Of a stretch of 64,000 nucleotides of DNA, positions 40,614 through 53,056 are shown piece by piece. A program made the translations under genes and the position numbers. Location of the stretch: contig JALCCG010000024.1 in the NCBI GenBank assembly GCA_023212695.1, positions 30,385-94,384 on the forward strand. Reading direction: 5' to 3'. The notes under the pieces were generated by a model. The model saw nothing but the letters and a program-made list of their open reading frames with translations, had not been told where the DNA came from and did no database searches. How positions within the stretch are numbered: position 1 is the first letter of the stretch; the number at the start of each line of letters is the position of its first letter. The stretch comes from Sporisorium sorghi (Eukaryota > Basidiomycota > Ustilaginomycetes > Ustilaginales > Ustilaginaceae).

Positions 40614-42886
40614 CCTCGTTCCTCTCCGAGTTTTCCGACCTCCTCACCGGAAAGATCAAGTTCCAGGTGCCTGTCTTTACCGTCTGGGGTGCTTGCGAGG
40701 ACGTCGCCATTCTCGAGCGCTTCCGCACCGGCGAATACCAGGTCAACAACCTTCACGTGCTCGACGAGGCCACCACCAAGGCCATCGAGGTCGGCGGCAT
40801 CCGTCTGCGTCTCTTTGGTCTAGGTGGTGCTGTCGTTCTCCACAAGCTCTTTGACAATGGCGACGGTGCCGCGACCATTGCCGGCGGTCAGGGCACCATG
40901 TGGACCACTGCCTTGCAGATCGGCGAGTTGGTCGACACGGCTCAAAAGACGTTTGACCCAACCGAGACCCGTCTGCTCGTCACGCACGGATCCCCCGGTC
41001 GCGAAGGCATCCTTGCTCAGCTCGCATTGGCGCTGAAAGCCGATCTCACCGTCAGCGCCAGCCTCCACTTCCGATACGGCGTCTCGTACAACGAGTTTAG
41101 CGTCCAGCACGACGCCGAGAACTACAGGAACAAGCTTCAGCATGCAAAGCAAGCATTTGGCGAGATCTGGGAAACGGTCAAGACGCAGGTGGATGCCGTG
41201 ATCGACGAAAACCAGAGGATGCTCCTCAACAATGCCCTTGCCGTGGCCAACCGCGTCGCCCCGACCGCCACCGCTACGGGTGCAGCCAGCGAGGAACCAG
41301 CTTGGAAGAACACCTGGAACTGGAACCTGCCCGACGCTGCCTATGGCAACCTTGTGCTCAGCATCAAGGACGGTCGCGTCAGTGCCGAGACCAAATCGCA
41401 GGGCTTCAACTTTAGCTACCGCAGGAGCGGCCAGCCCAAGAGTGCTGTTACCCCCACTGCTGTGCCCGCGGGCTCGGCTGCTCCATCTGCTGCTGGTGCT
41501 GTCACTGCTCCTGTCCCAGCGGCCAAGAACGCTTTGCCAGCTGCAGCACCTCCAGCCTCGGCCCCTATCGCCCCCGCTGCCGCGCAGAAGAACAACGCCG
41601 CTCCGGCTCCTGCTGCTGCCATCACGCCCGCCAAGGCTGCCAACGCCAGGTCCACCGAGCACGCCAACGGCACCGCTGCGGCTGCGTCTGCCGCAGGCGC
41701 CATCGCTCCTGCTTCGACTGGCAAGCCTGTCCCCTCCAACGCTGCGGCCGCCTCAGCCTCCGCATCCTCGACCAAGCCGATCAGGGAGAAGAAGGAACGC
41801 CCCACACGCGAGCGCAGCGGCCACGAATCCGCCGCCTCTCGCTCCGACTTTGACGGCGGCTTCACCTCGGGCACCGACGGGCGCAAGTCTCCCTCGGGCC
41901 CGCGCAAGCAGCGCAACCCTTACACGCTCTACGTCTCGCAGCTCAAGGAAGCGCTGCCCGTCACCGAGGACGAGCTGCGCACCTACTTTGGCCCTGCCGC
42001 CGCGGGCATTTCGGGCATCAAGCTGGTGTTTGACAAGCCGCACCGACGTGGTGCTTCGAGCGGCAAGGAGGATGTTGCGGGCGAGCCGCAGAGGAGGCAG
42101 CGACCTTTTGCGTATGTCGAGTTCAAGGATGAGGCTGCGATGCAGGCGGGACTGAACAGGCAGGGTGAGGTGCTGAAGGGCGACATCAAGCCGGCGTTGG
42201 AGCAGGCGGACAGCAACAAGGCTTCGCAGGAGAAGGCGCAGCAGCAGGGTGAGACCGGAAGTGTGGATAAGGTTGAGAAAGTGGAGAAGCGCGAGAGGCA
42301 GGCGTCGGGCAACAAGAAGGCCGCAGCGGCTGCCGCCGAGACGGACAAGGACGAGGACACGGGCAAGAGCGGCGACGAGAAGGCGGCCGGCGGTCGCGGT
42401 GGCAGGCAGAGGAAGGAGAGGGGTGGCGGTGCGGCCAAAGGGGAGAAGGCTGAGAAGGGCGCGGTCGCTGCGGCGACTGTCACGGGCGAAGCAGGTGCCG
42501 CTGCAGATGGCGCTGCCTCGGCCGCCAACAACAGTCACAACAAGAACAAGAAGAAGAACAACAACGTGAGGGAGAAGAAGGACAAGAAGGACAAGGCTGG
42601 CGGTGGCGCTGGTGCAGGTGGAGCGGACAAGGAGAAGGACAAGAAGGACGAGAAGGAGGGTGGTAAGGCTGCTACGGGCGCTGGTGGTGGTGCTGCTGCT
42701 GCCACCGCTGGTGCGGCTGCGGGTGGTGCCGATGGACCTGGTGCTGCGGGCAGCGGGGAGGCTAAGAAGGATGCTTCTGCTCCTGCTGCTGTCCCCGCTT
42801 CCGCTCCCGCTCCTGCCCCCACCGCTACCACTGCTTCCCCCGCTGCTCCCGTCAGCACTGGCGCTGTTGCAGACAACACCGCCTAA
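40031..42886 (+). CDS. DUF2433 calcineurin-like phosphoesterase-fold protein with RRM-like and basic tail
   Basis: The 951-residue protein has a disordered N-terminus. Residues about 80-440 form a metallophosphatase-like domain, with VCVADVRGNLSLLNQI, IIHTGDFGFFD, VWGACED and LVTHGSPGREG, which fits fungal DUF2433 proteins. The usual first metal motif D-x-H is D-V-R here and the GD..D motif is retained, so catalysis is uncertain. A 14-residue Gln run (about 179-192) interrupts the domain. Residues about 630-720 resemble an RRM (YTLYVSQLKEALPVTEDELRTYF, AYVEFKDEAAMQAGL). The tail is Lys/Ala/Gly-rich with KNKKKNNN-type stretches, suggesting RNA or nucleic-acid contact. The role in the cell is not known to me. 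Confidence 0.8.
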
Positions 42887-43544
42887 ACCCCTCTAACTTT
42901 GCGTCAAGAAGCATTTGAATCCAAGTTCGCACGTGTCGCAACCCTCTCTCGTTCGGCTGCGTGGACGCTGAAAGGCGGGGTTGGATGAGTGTGTGTGTGT
43001 GTGTGTGTGTGTGTGTTGCGGTGCAGTTGGAGCGGGTGCTCTGGTGTGCGCGCAGAAGTTGTGTGGCAGGCAGCGCAGGCGAGGTGTGACGCGGTTTGTG
43101 GTGTGAGTGGCGTCACACGGGAGGCAGGGGCGCCGCGGGGGGGGGGGGTGCCGGCGGTGCGCTTCTCCACGATCACTCAGCCGAGTGTTTCCGGCGGTGC
43201 CAGCCCCTCTTTGGGTTTTGGCTGTGTCGCTGTTGACGCTCAGCACGTTGTGGCGGCAGGCCAACGCATATGGATGACGCGTTGTGCGTCGATGTGAGGG
43301 GATTGAGCAGGGTGAAGCAGCATCGAACCGATCTTGCGGTGTGACCAAGACACTTCAGGCAATTCAACGTGTAAGTGTAGGATTAGATGGGGAAACAATT
43401 TGATACTTTTTTTTTTTTTTTTCGAGACATGTGGGTGAGACTTAGAGAAGCTAATAGGGAATTTGAGGTGGAATACATTGGGGAGAACCATGACAGCGAG
43501 CTAACGAAACCGAATGTGCCGGAACGGCCAACTGACGGCGTTCG
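42887..43544. other. Convergent region between DUF2433 and bHLH genes
   Basis: It holds a GT repeat at 42989-43016, a G run near 43137-43148, and a T run at about 43408-43422. No gene is supported. Confidence 0.55.
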
Positions 43545-44609
43545 TCAGCGCGACAAGTGGTCGTAGTCGGGACGGTGGCCGTTCATGGAGCTGTTCGGGC
43601 CACCACCACCGTTCACGCTCGAGCGCGGATGACCGCCACCGAGCTGGGCTCTCAACCTGTCAACCTCGGCTGCGAGCTCGTTCTTTTCGTCGGCGAGCTG
43701 CGCAATGTGCTCGACGGCCTTGCTGAGGATCTCCCACTTGGACGTCTTGGGACCCTTGTCGATGGGGAGCTGGTCGCGCAGATCGTCAAACAGCTCCTTC
43801 ATCTCCTTGCGACGCTTTCGCTCGGCGAGCTTGTGGCTCACACGAAGCTCGGGCGATCGGCTGTATGGCTTGGAATCCTTGTCCACCAAAAGGTGCTTGG
43901 AACCTCCCAGGCTGCTGGTCGAGCCCCGCCTCGACTCGGACAGCAATCCACCGCCTTCGATCATGGCACCACCGCCTTCGCCGTCGGGGGCGCCGAGATG
44001 GGGTATGCGCGGGTGAGATTGCTTCTCGTCCATACGGTAGTCTGCGTTTGGCGGAGGAGGATAGCTTCCAAATTGGTAGTTGGGCTGGATCTGGGCGTGA
44101 CGAGAGCCTTCTGACGCCTCGTGCGCTACCGCTGCTGGAGCTGCTGGAGCTGCTGCTGCGTGTGGAGGCAGGTTCGAGTTGGAGCTGCCCGAGTTGGAGG
44201 CGTGGTGATCGTCGGCACTGTGCGATTGAACCAGAGGCGTAGGGCTGTTGTTCTGGCTCATGAAGCGAGACGAGTGAAGACCCGGGTGTCCTGGACTGGC
44301 GAAAGGGCTGCCATGACCCGAGGGCACGGTGGGCTCGATCTGGATGCTGCGACGCCTTGGCGCGTCAAACAAGCTGGGACTCGCCAAGGACGAGCCAGAG
44401 CTGCCGTTGTGACCGTGACCGTGGGCAAAGTTGGCGCTCGCAGAAGCTGCTAGAGAAGCATGGAGGATGGGATCTGTTGAGCCTCGACGACCAGCGTTGA
44501 AGTGGTATCCGTGACGCTCGGCGGATGGTTCGAGTGGGGGCAGAGGATTGAGGTGAGGTGGAAGGTGCGGGTGTTGACGCGAGCTGGGGTAGTGGTTGGC
44601 CGCCATCAT
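43545..44609 (-). CDS. bHLH transcription factor
   Basis: A 354-residue protein from the ATG at 44609 (MMAANHYPSS). Most of it is disordered and Ser/His/Pro/Gly-rich. The C-terminal part (about residues 255-330) is a basic helix-loop-helix with HKLAERKRRKEMKELFDDL. Its basic region has the His, Glu and Arg at E-box-contacting positions, so CACGTG-type binding is likely. Helix 2 continues into a heptad-like coiled segment (LADEKNELAAEVDRLRAQL). The target genes and pathway are not evident; it resembles several fungal bHLH regulators equally well. Its promoter faces HYM1 across 2.3 kb. Confidence 0.85.
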   Translation of the reverse strand: MMAANHYPSSRQHPHLPPHLNPLPPLEPSAERHGYHFNAGRRGSTDPILHASLAASASANFAHGHGHNGSSGSSLASPSLFDAPRRRSIQIEPTVPSGHGSPFASPGHPGLHSSRFMSQNNSPTPLVQSHSADDHHASNSGSSNSNLPPHAAAAPAAPAAVAHEASEGSRHAQIQPNYQFGSYPPPPNADYRMDEKQSHPRIPHLGAPDGEGGGAMIEGGGLLSESRRGSTSSLGGSKHLLVDKDSKPYSRSPELRVSHKLAERKRRKEMKELFDDLRDQLPIDKGPKTSKWEILSKAVEHIAQLADEKNELAAEVDRLRAQLGGGHPRSSVNGGGGPNSSMNGHRPDYDHLSR

Positions 44610-45894
44610 GATACGCCGGTCGGTTGAAGATGTTTTGGAGCTTGCAGGAGTCGCTAGACGCAGACAGAAGCAGAACGAGTCTTAGACAGGGCGGATGCGC
44701 GGGAAACAAAGACGTTGGCAAGACTCTCCGACACGAGGAGAAGAGAGAGTGGAAAGCCAGGCGCGGTTGTTGCGTTTCGCTGAGTTGACGCCGCAGTGAA
44801 ATCAAAGCCAGGTCAGCGGGTGTGACTGTAGCGCGGTTGCCTGTTTGTGGCTCGACTGCTGCTCGAAGCGTGAGAAAATGGGCGACTGCGGATTAGCCGA
44901 TAGACTTGCAACGAGGCACGTCGACAGAGCAATGCACCGGGACGCAAGAGCCGAGAGAGCAAAGTGGTCTTGGTCGCGAGATCCGAGACGCCGACCAAAC
45001 GCTTTTGCACTGCCTTGATGAGGAAACCGCCGAGCGGGTCCGACGTGGGAAGCAAGGCGGTGGTGGTGTGCGACTTTACGCTACAATGCACCTCTGCGGC
45101 TTGATCGCAATCGTATGAAATCGCGGTCGTTAGGAGTCAAAGCAGAGAACGCCACAATCACGCTGGATGAGGTGGGTGAGAGAGCAGGCTGAAGAGGTGG
45201 CCGAAGGGGTCAATAACGGCTGTTGCTTGCCTTCTTTATGAGCAAGGTGGCGTCGGCAGAGCGCGATACTGCGGTGATCGTCGGTCGGTCAAGAGGCAAA
45301 CGATGCAGTCCGCCTGTGAATCGAGCGAGTAGCGACGACAGCAGCAACGAGTGCTCTTAGGAGGCGGAGATAGACAAGTGGCTGATAGCAACTAGCAACG
45401 ACGAGGTGGAGGTCGAGAGGAACAAACGTCGAGTCAACTCCGGTTGCGTTGAAGTATGTATGAGGATGTGTGGGAACGTCGATTTGGTGGAGAGGAAGAA
45501 AAGAGATACGGTATCTCTTGATAATCGAAGCGAGTGAGGTGGTGGTTGATGGGAATGAAGATGACAATGCGTTTGAGGTTCGAGGAAGCGAGGCGGTCAA
45601 GACTCACTCATGGTGAGGTCCAAGCTGAGCTCTGCGAGGGCGCGGCAAGGCGGCCACCGGCAGCAAGAAGCAGCAGCAGCAGCGTGCTCACACTGTATGC
45701 CAAAAAAAAAAAAAAAAAAAAAAAAAAACAGAGGAGCGTGCCGCGAGATGAAAAAGCGTGGCTCAGCTCGTGGGAGAAATTCTGAGAGAAAAAAAAAAAA
45801 AAAGAGAGCGAAAGAGGCAACAACGACGCAAGGCTCGAGCTCGGCATTCCACGAGTCTGAGTCCGCCGCGGCAAGGCCACACAGGCGAGGATAG

Positions 45895-45935
<41 letters not shown>

Positions 45936-46894
45936 AAAACAAAGCAAAACAAAGAATGAGCTATCGATCTTACATCTTCGCAAAAAAAAAACCACCACAT
46001 CAGCTGCGCTTAATCGGGCAAGTCAGCGCTGTAGCCCCTGTGTTTTCTTTGTTGTTGTTGTTGTTCTAGAACGCACACCTCTGGAAATCGACGACAACCG
46101 GCCGTCACACCAGCAAGGAACAGAAGCCTTTTGCCTGCCCGCATCCTCCGTTTGGAAGACCAACAACCGCGCAAGCTCACTTGAAGTCATCGCTTCTCCA
46201 TCTTTCGTAGAGACAGGAAGAGAGAGCAAAAGACGCTCAATCTCGCGGGCTGTGCAGAGTGTGGGTCGTGTCTTGTTTTCTCTCTTGCGTGGGTTGACAA
46301 CTCTACGCCTCTCTGCTCAATTTCCGGGAATACCGAGATTAAACGTGCGCAGAAACGCAGAGGCAGAGACTCCTATTTTTTAAGGGCAGTTCGGGCCTCA
46401 GTCAAGTTTCAAGCGTGAATTGGCTCTTGCGCCCCCTGTTTTTTTTTTTTTTTTTTTGTTTTTTTTTTTTTTGACGAGGACGCTGCTGCTGGTTGACGCT
46501 TGCTGCATGCAGGCTGGCAGGTGTTTGACCCCTCTTCTGGGCGCGGATGACAGCCGAAACCAACACTTTTGCTTTCCGTCGCTCTCTCCCTCTCTTTACC
46601 TCTACCGTTCATCACTCTTGTCACTTTTGCGTCCTCTCTCGCTGTCAGCAAGCCTATTGTCACTCGGCCTGTTCCATCCTCTCTGCGGCTACATCTCGCA
46701 GCTATCGGCGCCACACCGATCCGCAACTTCGCAAAAAGGGCATTCAACGACCAACAACGACGCACACATCTCGGTCCATCCACAATCATCTGCTTGATCA
46801 GCTTCGAGGTCTACACTCTCTCGGACTACCATCCGAACCAGGTCGGGCTTACAACAACCAACACACATCCTCACTCTCTAGAACAACTCAGTGA
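44610..46894. promoter_or_regulatory. 2.3 kb divergent region between bHLH and HYM1 genes
   Basis: No supported gene. It has A runs at about 45702-45728, 45790-45803 and 45894-45931 and T runs at about 46441-46472, plus a pyrimidine-rich HYM1 leader from about 46560. Frames over the homopolymers translate to Lys or Phe runs and are artefacts. The length is notable for such a compact genome and may include long leaders. Confidence 0.55.
45894..45931. repeat. Long poly-A tract
   Basis: About 37 consecutive A, the longest homopolymer in the window. Confidence 0.9.
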
Positions 46895-48124
46895 ATGGCT
46901 CCGATGAACTTTATCTTCAAGTCGAAACAGCGCACGCCGCAGGAGCTGGTGCGTCACCTGCGCGATACCATCCTGCGTCTCGAGTCCACCTCGCCATTGG
47001 GCGGCAGCAACTCGTCCAACTCGCTGCACAACCACTATAGCGCCAACGGTGCTTCGTCGTCGTCCTCTTCGGTTTCCGGTGCTGGCTCGTCGTCCTCCTC
47101 GTCCTCGTCGGGGATCACGTCGTCCGGATCCGGCGGGGGTTCGTCAGAAGCGAGGCGCAAAGCGGTCGATGAGGTATCCAAGACGCTGTGCCAGATCAAG
47201 ACCATCCTTTTCGGCGATGGCGATTCCGACCCGCAGCCCGAGCTCGTCGCGCAGCTCGCGCAAGAAGTCTACTCGCACGACGTTCTGCAGCTGCTCGTGG
47301 CGCACATCGCCAAGTTCGAGTTCGAAGCGAAAAAGGACGTGTCGCAGATCTTCAACGTGCTGTTGCGTCGGCAGATCGGCAGCCGCTCCCCCACGGTCGA
47401 GTATCTCGCCACCCGACCCGAAGTGATCTTCCTCGCACTGCGCGGCTACGAAAACGCCGAAGTGGCGCTCAACACGGGCATGATCCTGCGCGAGATGCTG
47501 CGCCACGAACCCCTGGCCAAGATCCTCCTCTACAGCGACCGATTCTACACCTTGCCCGAATACATCGAAACCACCACGTTCGGCATCTCCTGCGACGCCT
47601 TTAGCAACTTTAAAGAAACCCTCACCCGCCACAAGCCCATGGTCGCCTCCTACCTCGACACCCACTACGACCGCTTCTTCGCCACCTACACCACCCTCCT
47701 CACCTCGCCCAACTACGTCACAAAGCGCCAGAGCCTCAAGCTCCTCGGCGAAATCCTCCTCGATCGCACCAATTTTACCGTCATGACCCGCTACATCAGC
47801 GCGGAGGATAACCTCAAGATGATGATGAACCTCCTCCGCGATAGGAGCAAGAACATCCAGTTCGAGGCGTTCCACGTGTTTAAGGTTTTCGTGGCCAATC
47901 CCAAGAAGCCGCCGCAGATCGAGGGTATTTTGAGGCGGAACAGCGAGAGGCTCGTCAAGTTTTTGAGCGAGTTCCACAACGATAAGGACGACGAGCAGTT
48001 TGTTGATGAGAAGCAGTATGTGCTGCAGATCATCGAGGCGACGGGTAAGGGGCAGGTCGCCGGTGGCGCGGCGGCGGGTGGGGGAGGAGCAGGCGCTGGA
48101 GGCGCGGCGATTGGCGCCAAGTAG
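46895..48124 (+). CDS. HYM1: Hym1/MO25 scaffold protein
   Basis: A 409-residue single-exon protein beginning [24 protein letters not shown]. The Mo25 helical repeat region covers most of it, with [28 protein letters not shown], the conserved YCARRPE-like [40 protein letters not shown] and [21 protein letters not shown]25/Hym1 supports STE20/NDR-type kinases of the RAM/MOR network in polarity and cell separation. A Ser/Gly-rich insertion (about residues 32-85) and a Gly/Ala tail are additions to the usual 340-residue core. It is convergent with SWI1, 271 bases apart. Confidence 0.95.
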   Translation: MAPMNFIFKSKQRTPQELVRHLRDTILRLESTSPLGGSNSSNSLHNHYSANGASSSSSSVSGAGSSSSSSSSGITSSGSGGGSSEARRKAVDEVSKTLCQIKTILFGDGDSDPQPELVAQLAQEVYSHDVLQLLVAHIAKFEFEAKKDVSQIFNVLLRRQIGSRSPTVEYLATRPEVIFLALRGYENAEVALNTGMILREMLRHEPLAKILLYSDRFYTLPEYIETTTFGISCDAFSNFKETLTRHKPMVASYLDTHYDRFFATYTTLLTSPNYVTKRQSLKLLGEILLDRTNFTVMTRYISAEDNLKMMMNLLRDRSKNIQFEAFHVFKVFVANPKKPPQIEGILRRNSERLVKFLSEFHNDKDDEQFVDEKQYVLQIIEATGKGQVAGGAAAGGGGAGAGGAAIGAK

Positions 48125-48395
48125 AGCGGAGCAAGGTGGCGGTAGACTTTTGTACCTCGTTCCGCATCATCATCTCCGTTTGACTTGTCTGCACACAGCC
48201 CATCCGCGTTACAGTTCTCACTTGCACCCGTCTCGTCCATCTCTCTCATTCACTGCCGATCGCAATACCATCTCACTGTCCAAACCTCACTCACGCCTCT
48301 TCATCTCACACGCGCGTCGCACACCCTGAGCACACCACCCCTTCCCTCGATCCAGTGTCACCAACTCGATTTCTCGCTCCTCGCCGTATGCCACT

Positions 48396-50803
48396 CTACC
48401 CACTCGCAATCAGCGCATACAGTTCGTCACTCAGCACGCCGTCCAACTCGTTCGTCCCCAGAATCTCCACCACGCCCTCCTCATCGCTCAGCAGCAGCCC
48501 GATCTGCTTGCTCCCACTGCTCGCCGCCGCCGCCGCCGCGCCCGCGTCGTCCGCAAACCCGAACCCGAGCAATGCCGGTGCGCCAAACATGTCCTGCCCG
48601 TCCGAGATCAGCCGCAGCGCCTCGACCAGCCGGCGGCACAGCACCGAGAACGGGTTGCGCGAGAACTCGGGTGTGGCGCGCGCCAGCTTCTTGACGATGC
48701 GCAGCACGATCCCTGCCAGACCGGGGATGCGGCGCAGCCTCAGCTTGACCGCGGGAGGCGCCAGGAACGCGAGGTTGTACAGGCACATCGACAGGCGCTC
48801 GCAGTAGCCCAGGCGGTGCTCCGTGTTGAGCACCTCAAAGTCGGCGTCCGTCATGGGCAGCATCTTGACAATCTCGTCCACGAGGCGCTCGAGGTCTCGT
48901 CCTTCAATGCGTCCGCCGAGCACCTCGCGGTTGTCGTCCGGCAGCGCCAGCTTCGACAGCGCGTCCAGCGCCAGATCCGCATGATACGGGATGCGCCGAA
49001 TCACGGGCGGCGCAGGCGCTCCAGGTGGCAGCGAGGCCGCCAACTCGGCAATCTCGGCGTCATGGTCCATCTCTTCCACGGCACCCGCTTCCAATATGAA
49101 CGACGCCAGCAGCTCGTACAGCGCCCGCACCGTGTCGGCGCTCTGACTGCCGAGTGCCAGCGCCTCGCCCGCCAAGTTGGACACCACTACCAGCACCTCT
49201 TTGCGCACGCGCAGCGCCTCGGCAGTCGTAAACACCGTCCCTTGGCCGTCTTCCCCTCCAGCAATATCTTCGACATCGTCGTCGCCCTCTTGACTCGCTC
49301 GAACGCGCTCGACATCGCTCTGGCACAGCCGCGCCAGCACCTGCAGCAGCCTAGGCGTCCTGTTGAAGAAACCCATGTTCTCAGGCATGGTGCTGAAGTT
49401 CTTGATGATGGTCAAGATTGTCAAGGCGGTCGCGGCCATGTTCTCGGTCGTCCGCTCTTGCTCCGACTCGACGCCGTTGGTCGAAATCGTCGTCGCATCC
49501 GGCGCGTCGTAGCTCGAGGCTGCGGTCGAAGTTCCAGCGAGCGAGTCCACCTCGCTGCCGCCGTTGAGCACGCTGCCGGCCGTTGAGCGTGACCGCGTTG
49601 CTCTCCTGCGTCGCCAGATTTTGAGTTCGGCCTCTTCTTCCGCCGCCGCTGCAATCCAGTCACGGTACGTCGGCAGCGAGTCGATGCCTCCCTCGCGGCG
49701 CAGTCGCTTCGATGGACGGCGCGCCGAATCGCCGTGAGTGCCATTCTGCGAGACGAGCTGGCCCAGGTTCTGTGCTGCAACACCATCTGCCTTGCCTCGG
49801 AAACTCGTCTCTTCGAGCAAGTCCAGCAGCTCGTCGAGCAGATCCTCGCACGAGGCCAACGAGAACTGGAAGCTCGGCGCAGCGCCTACCCCTGCTGACA
49901 AGATCAACAGCGTGTTGAGCGCGTACGAGACCTCGAAGTCAAGGCGCGATCGCAGCGACATGATCAATCCCTGCACATCCACCAAACCAAGCTCTCGCAG
50001 TGTCCTTGGGCGGCCACGCGTCAACATTGCTGGTGCATACTCCGATTCGATCAACGAGAGGTCCCACCCTCCGTGCGTCTGGACGTCGCGGCGCATGGGC
50101 AGGTATTCGATCTTGTGCTTCTGCGGAGGCGCGGGAGGACCGACGGGCTGCGATGTTCCGGGGATGAACTGCTTCTCTGCCTGAGGTGGCATTGCAGTCG
50201 GAGCGGGAGGCACTCCGATGGGCGGCTGACCTCCCATCGCTCCGGGACCACTTGGTTGGTCGCCAAGATGTGGGACGGGTGGCTTCACATCCATACCCAC
50301 ACCGGCGCCTGGAGGTAGAGGCGTAGTGGGCCCGGCATCCGTCTTCTTTCGCTTCTTCTTCTGCTTTGGCTCCGGTTTGGAGGCAGTCGTAGGCGTCTTG
50401 GGAACGGCTCCGTTCACGGCCTGCGGCTTGGTCGGAGACGGCGGGATGCCTGTGGGTGGTTGCGTTGGCCACTGCGGCACACCATCGGGGCCAGGCTGAC
50501 CTGCCGACTGCGCTTGTTGCTGCTGCTGGAATTGCTGTTGCTGCTGTTGCGCGAGCATCGCACCGGGGTCGTTGAACAGGCCAGGGTGCGCTCCTGGCAT
50601 ATTCCCTGCTGGTGCTGGAGAGGCCTGGCCGGGCGTTCCACGTTGCGTCGAGCTTGGCGATGGCTGAGCCTGGGGCATGGGCGGCATTCCAGGGAAGCCC
50701 TGTGCGCCGTTGGGCATGCCGAGGCCTTGTTGCTGTTGCTGAGGCTGCTGAAATTGAGCTTGCTGTTGTTGTGAAGGGTCAGTTGCCGAGCCGGGTTGTG
50801 ATG

Positions 50804-50849
<46 letters not shown>

Positions 50850-53056
50850 GACCATCATCTGGCGCGTAGCCTGTTGCATGGCGACGAAGCGTTCGCGTGC
50901 CTGCTGAGAGGTGATGCGGCCTGTCGCGACGAGATGCTGCAGCTGAAGCATTTGCTGATGCAAGCTGGCAGGCAAGTTCGCCGGAGTGATCTGGCCGGGT
51001 GCAGCGGGACGATTGGCGGCAGGCTGGCCAGGAGCTGATGATTGCTGTGCTCCTGGCTGCTGTTGCTGCTGCTGCTGCGCCGGTGGTTGCTGTTGCTGCT
51101 GTTGGGGAGTCTGCGGTTGCTGCCCTGGTTGCATCTGCTGGGGCTGCGCAGATTGCGATTGGGCGGCTTGCATGTTGGGGTCCGTGGCGGTCGAGTTGGG
51201 ACCGGAAGCAGTGGGAGTACCTGCAGCGTCACTCTGGCCGCTGACTTGACGTTGAGGCATGCGCGACATCCAAACTTGCTCGAAGGCCGAGAGGCGGTCG
51301 CGGTAGAAGCCAGAGAGGCGATCGGGCACTTCGCCAGGACTCGGAACAGCATCCGGAGCGGATTGGGTGCCGTCTGGTGGACCCACTTTGAGGCCGAGTC
51401 GGCTAGCAATGACGGCCCAGAAGCCAGGGATCTGTGTGGCGCGTTGAGAGCCACCGAAGTGCATCACGGCAGCGAAGAGCGCTTGCAGCTCGATCGTCTT
51501 GGTATCGCCGGGCAGGTTGGAGGAGGCGGGACCCACAAAGCTGAGGGAGAGCTGTGGTGGGAATGGCGTTCCTCGTTGTTGCATAAAGCTGCGCACCGTG
51601 CCAACAAAGTCGCGCTTGGCGCCGCCTGCGGCTGCTGCCATGCCAGGACCACCGGCAGCTTGTGCCGAAGGGCTTGGTGCTGCTGCTGCTGCTGCTGTTT
51701 GTACCGGGTTGAACGCTTGCTGCTGTGGTTGGGATGGCTGCATCTGTTGCGGTTGCATGCCTGGCTGACCAAAGGGCTGCTGTTGTTGTTGCTGTTGTTG
51801 TTGAAGCTGGTTGACATCATTCTGCTGTGACGCACCAAAGCCGAGATCCATGGTGATGCCGTTCAGACCCTGCTGAGGCTGCATCTGACCCAGCTGCGCC
51901 GGGTTGAGGCCTTGCATCATGGCATTCTGCTGCTGCTGCGGTTGCTGGCCTTGTTGCGGCTGCATATTCATCTGACCTGGTTGCTGCGCTTGATTGAGCT
52001 GTGCGCCTGGTGGAATGTGGGCGCCCATCGACTGGATGGCCGACTGCTCCATCATCTGCAAGCGCTTGAGCTGCGATGCGAGATGCTGCTGAGCACTGGT
52101 CTTGGTGGGTCCGTCGGGCTGGCTGGCAATGACAGCCCATTGGCGTTGCAAGGCGGCGATGTTGCCGCGTATTGACTGGAGCATGGTGGTTGGATCGTGT
52201 TCCGGGGTATCGAGTGACGCGTGAGTATGCCGAGGTGAAATGAGCGTGGTGGATGCAGATGGAAAACGAGGGTCGACAAAGGTCAGCTTCTAGTCGCGAA
52301 GGGTGACGGGCATCAACGGATTGAAACGCAGCGCGATCGCAACGATGACCGCGTCGCGACCGCAAGTGTGATGATGATGATGATGAGGCGGGGATGGCTG
52401 CGCGCGCCCAACAGCTCAAGAGAGCGCGACGCTGCTTCGATCGTGTCGAGATCGAGGCGCGGCCAGAGGGCAGATGCAGCGGCAGATGCGGGGAGATGGA
52501 GGCGGCGGACGGAACACGGAGAATGACGACGAGGGCCCCGGCGGCTAGAAGACCGAGAAGAGAGAGAGAAGCGTGCAAGCGTGCGAGATGATGGAAGAGC
52601 AACTCTTTCTCGGGCGCCGAAGAGCGCTCGCGAGACGCGCGACGCTTCCTCGTTTGGCGAGCCAGAGCAAGCCAAGCGCCGATTCGCGATCGAATTTGGC
52701 CAGCTCGAACTGCAAACACGATTCCAGATCCGTTGCAAAATCGCGCCAATCTGGCCGTCTCCAAAATCGGGAGCAGATCGGGTAGACTCGCTGTTTGCTG
52801 CCGTATCCATCCCTTGCCATCATCATCATGACCTTGCAACTCGACCGATTCTGGATAAGAGGGCAGAAAGACTCACCTGAACTATCTGAGCTGCATTCTG
52901 CAGTTGAGTTGACATGTTGTTGTTGGCATCGCTGGGGGCGGGGATGCCCATCTGACCCGGAGCAGCAGAGACGGCGCTCGGCTGAATGCCCGCATTGAAG
53001 TTTGGCTGCTGAGCTTGTGGGAAGCCGAGCGGGAACTGCAATCCCTGCGGATTCAT
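48396..53056 (-). CDS. SWI1: SWI1-like ARID subunit of SWI/SNF chromatin remodeller
   Basis: Exon 1 (52877-53056, MNPQGLQFPLGF...) and exon 2 (48396-52175) give 1319 residues. The 701-base intron has a GTGAGT donor and a CTCCAG acceptor, both phase 0. The first in-frame ATG of the large exon lies just before that acceptor, so the unspliced frame alone would miss 60 residues. The N-terminal part is Gln/Pro/Met-rich. An ARID domain lies at about 245-375 (RDFVGTVRSFMQQRGTPFP, LQALFAAVMHFGGSQ, FWAVIASRLGL). A long Gln/Pro region follows. The C-terminal 500 residues are helical, with SLRSRLDFEVSYALNTLLILS, as in fungal Swi1. It is a DNA-binding subunit of SWI/SNF. It has many CAG/CTG repeats, including a 13-unit run near 50808-50848. 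Confidence 0.88.
50808..50848. repeat. Coding CTG/CAG repeat (poly-Gln) in SWI1
   Basis: About 13 trinucleotide units encode a Gln run; similar shorter runs are found elsewhere in the gene. Confidence 0.85.

Noticed and set aside
45597..46000. Minus-strand frames rich in Phe or Lys
   Set aside because: They are translations of poly-A/T tracts.
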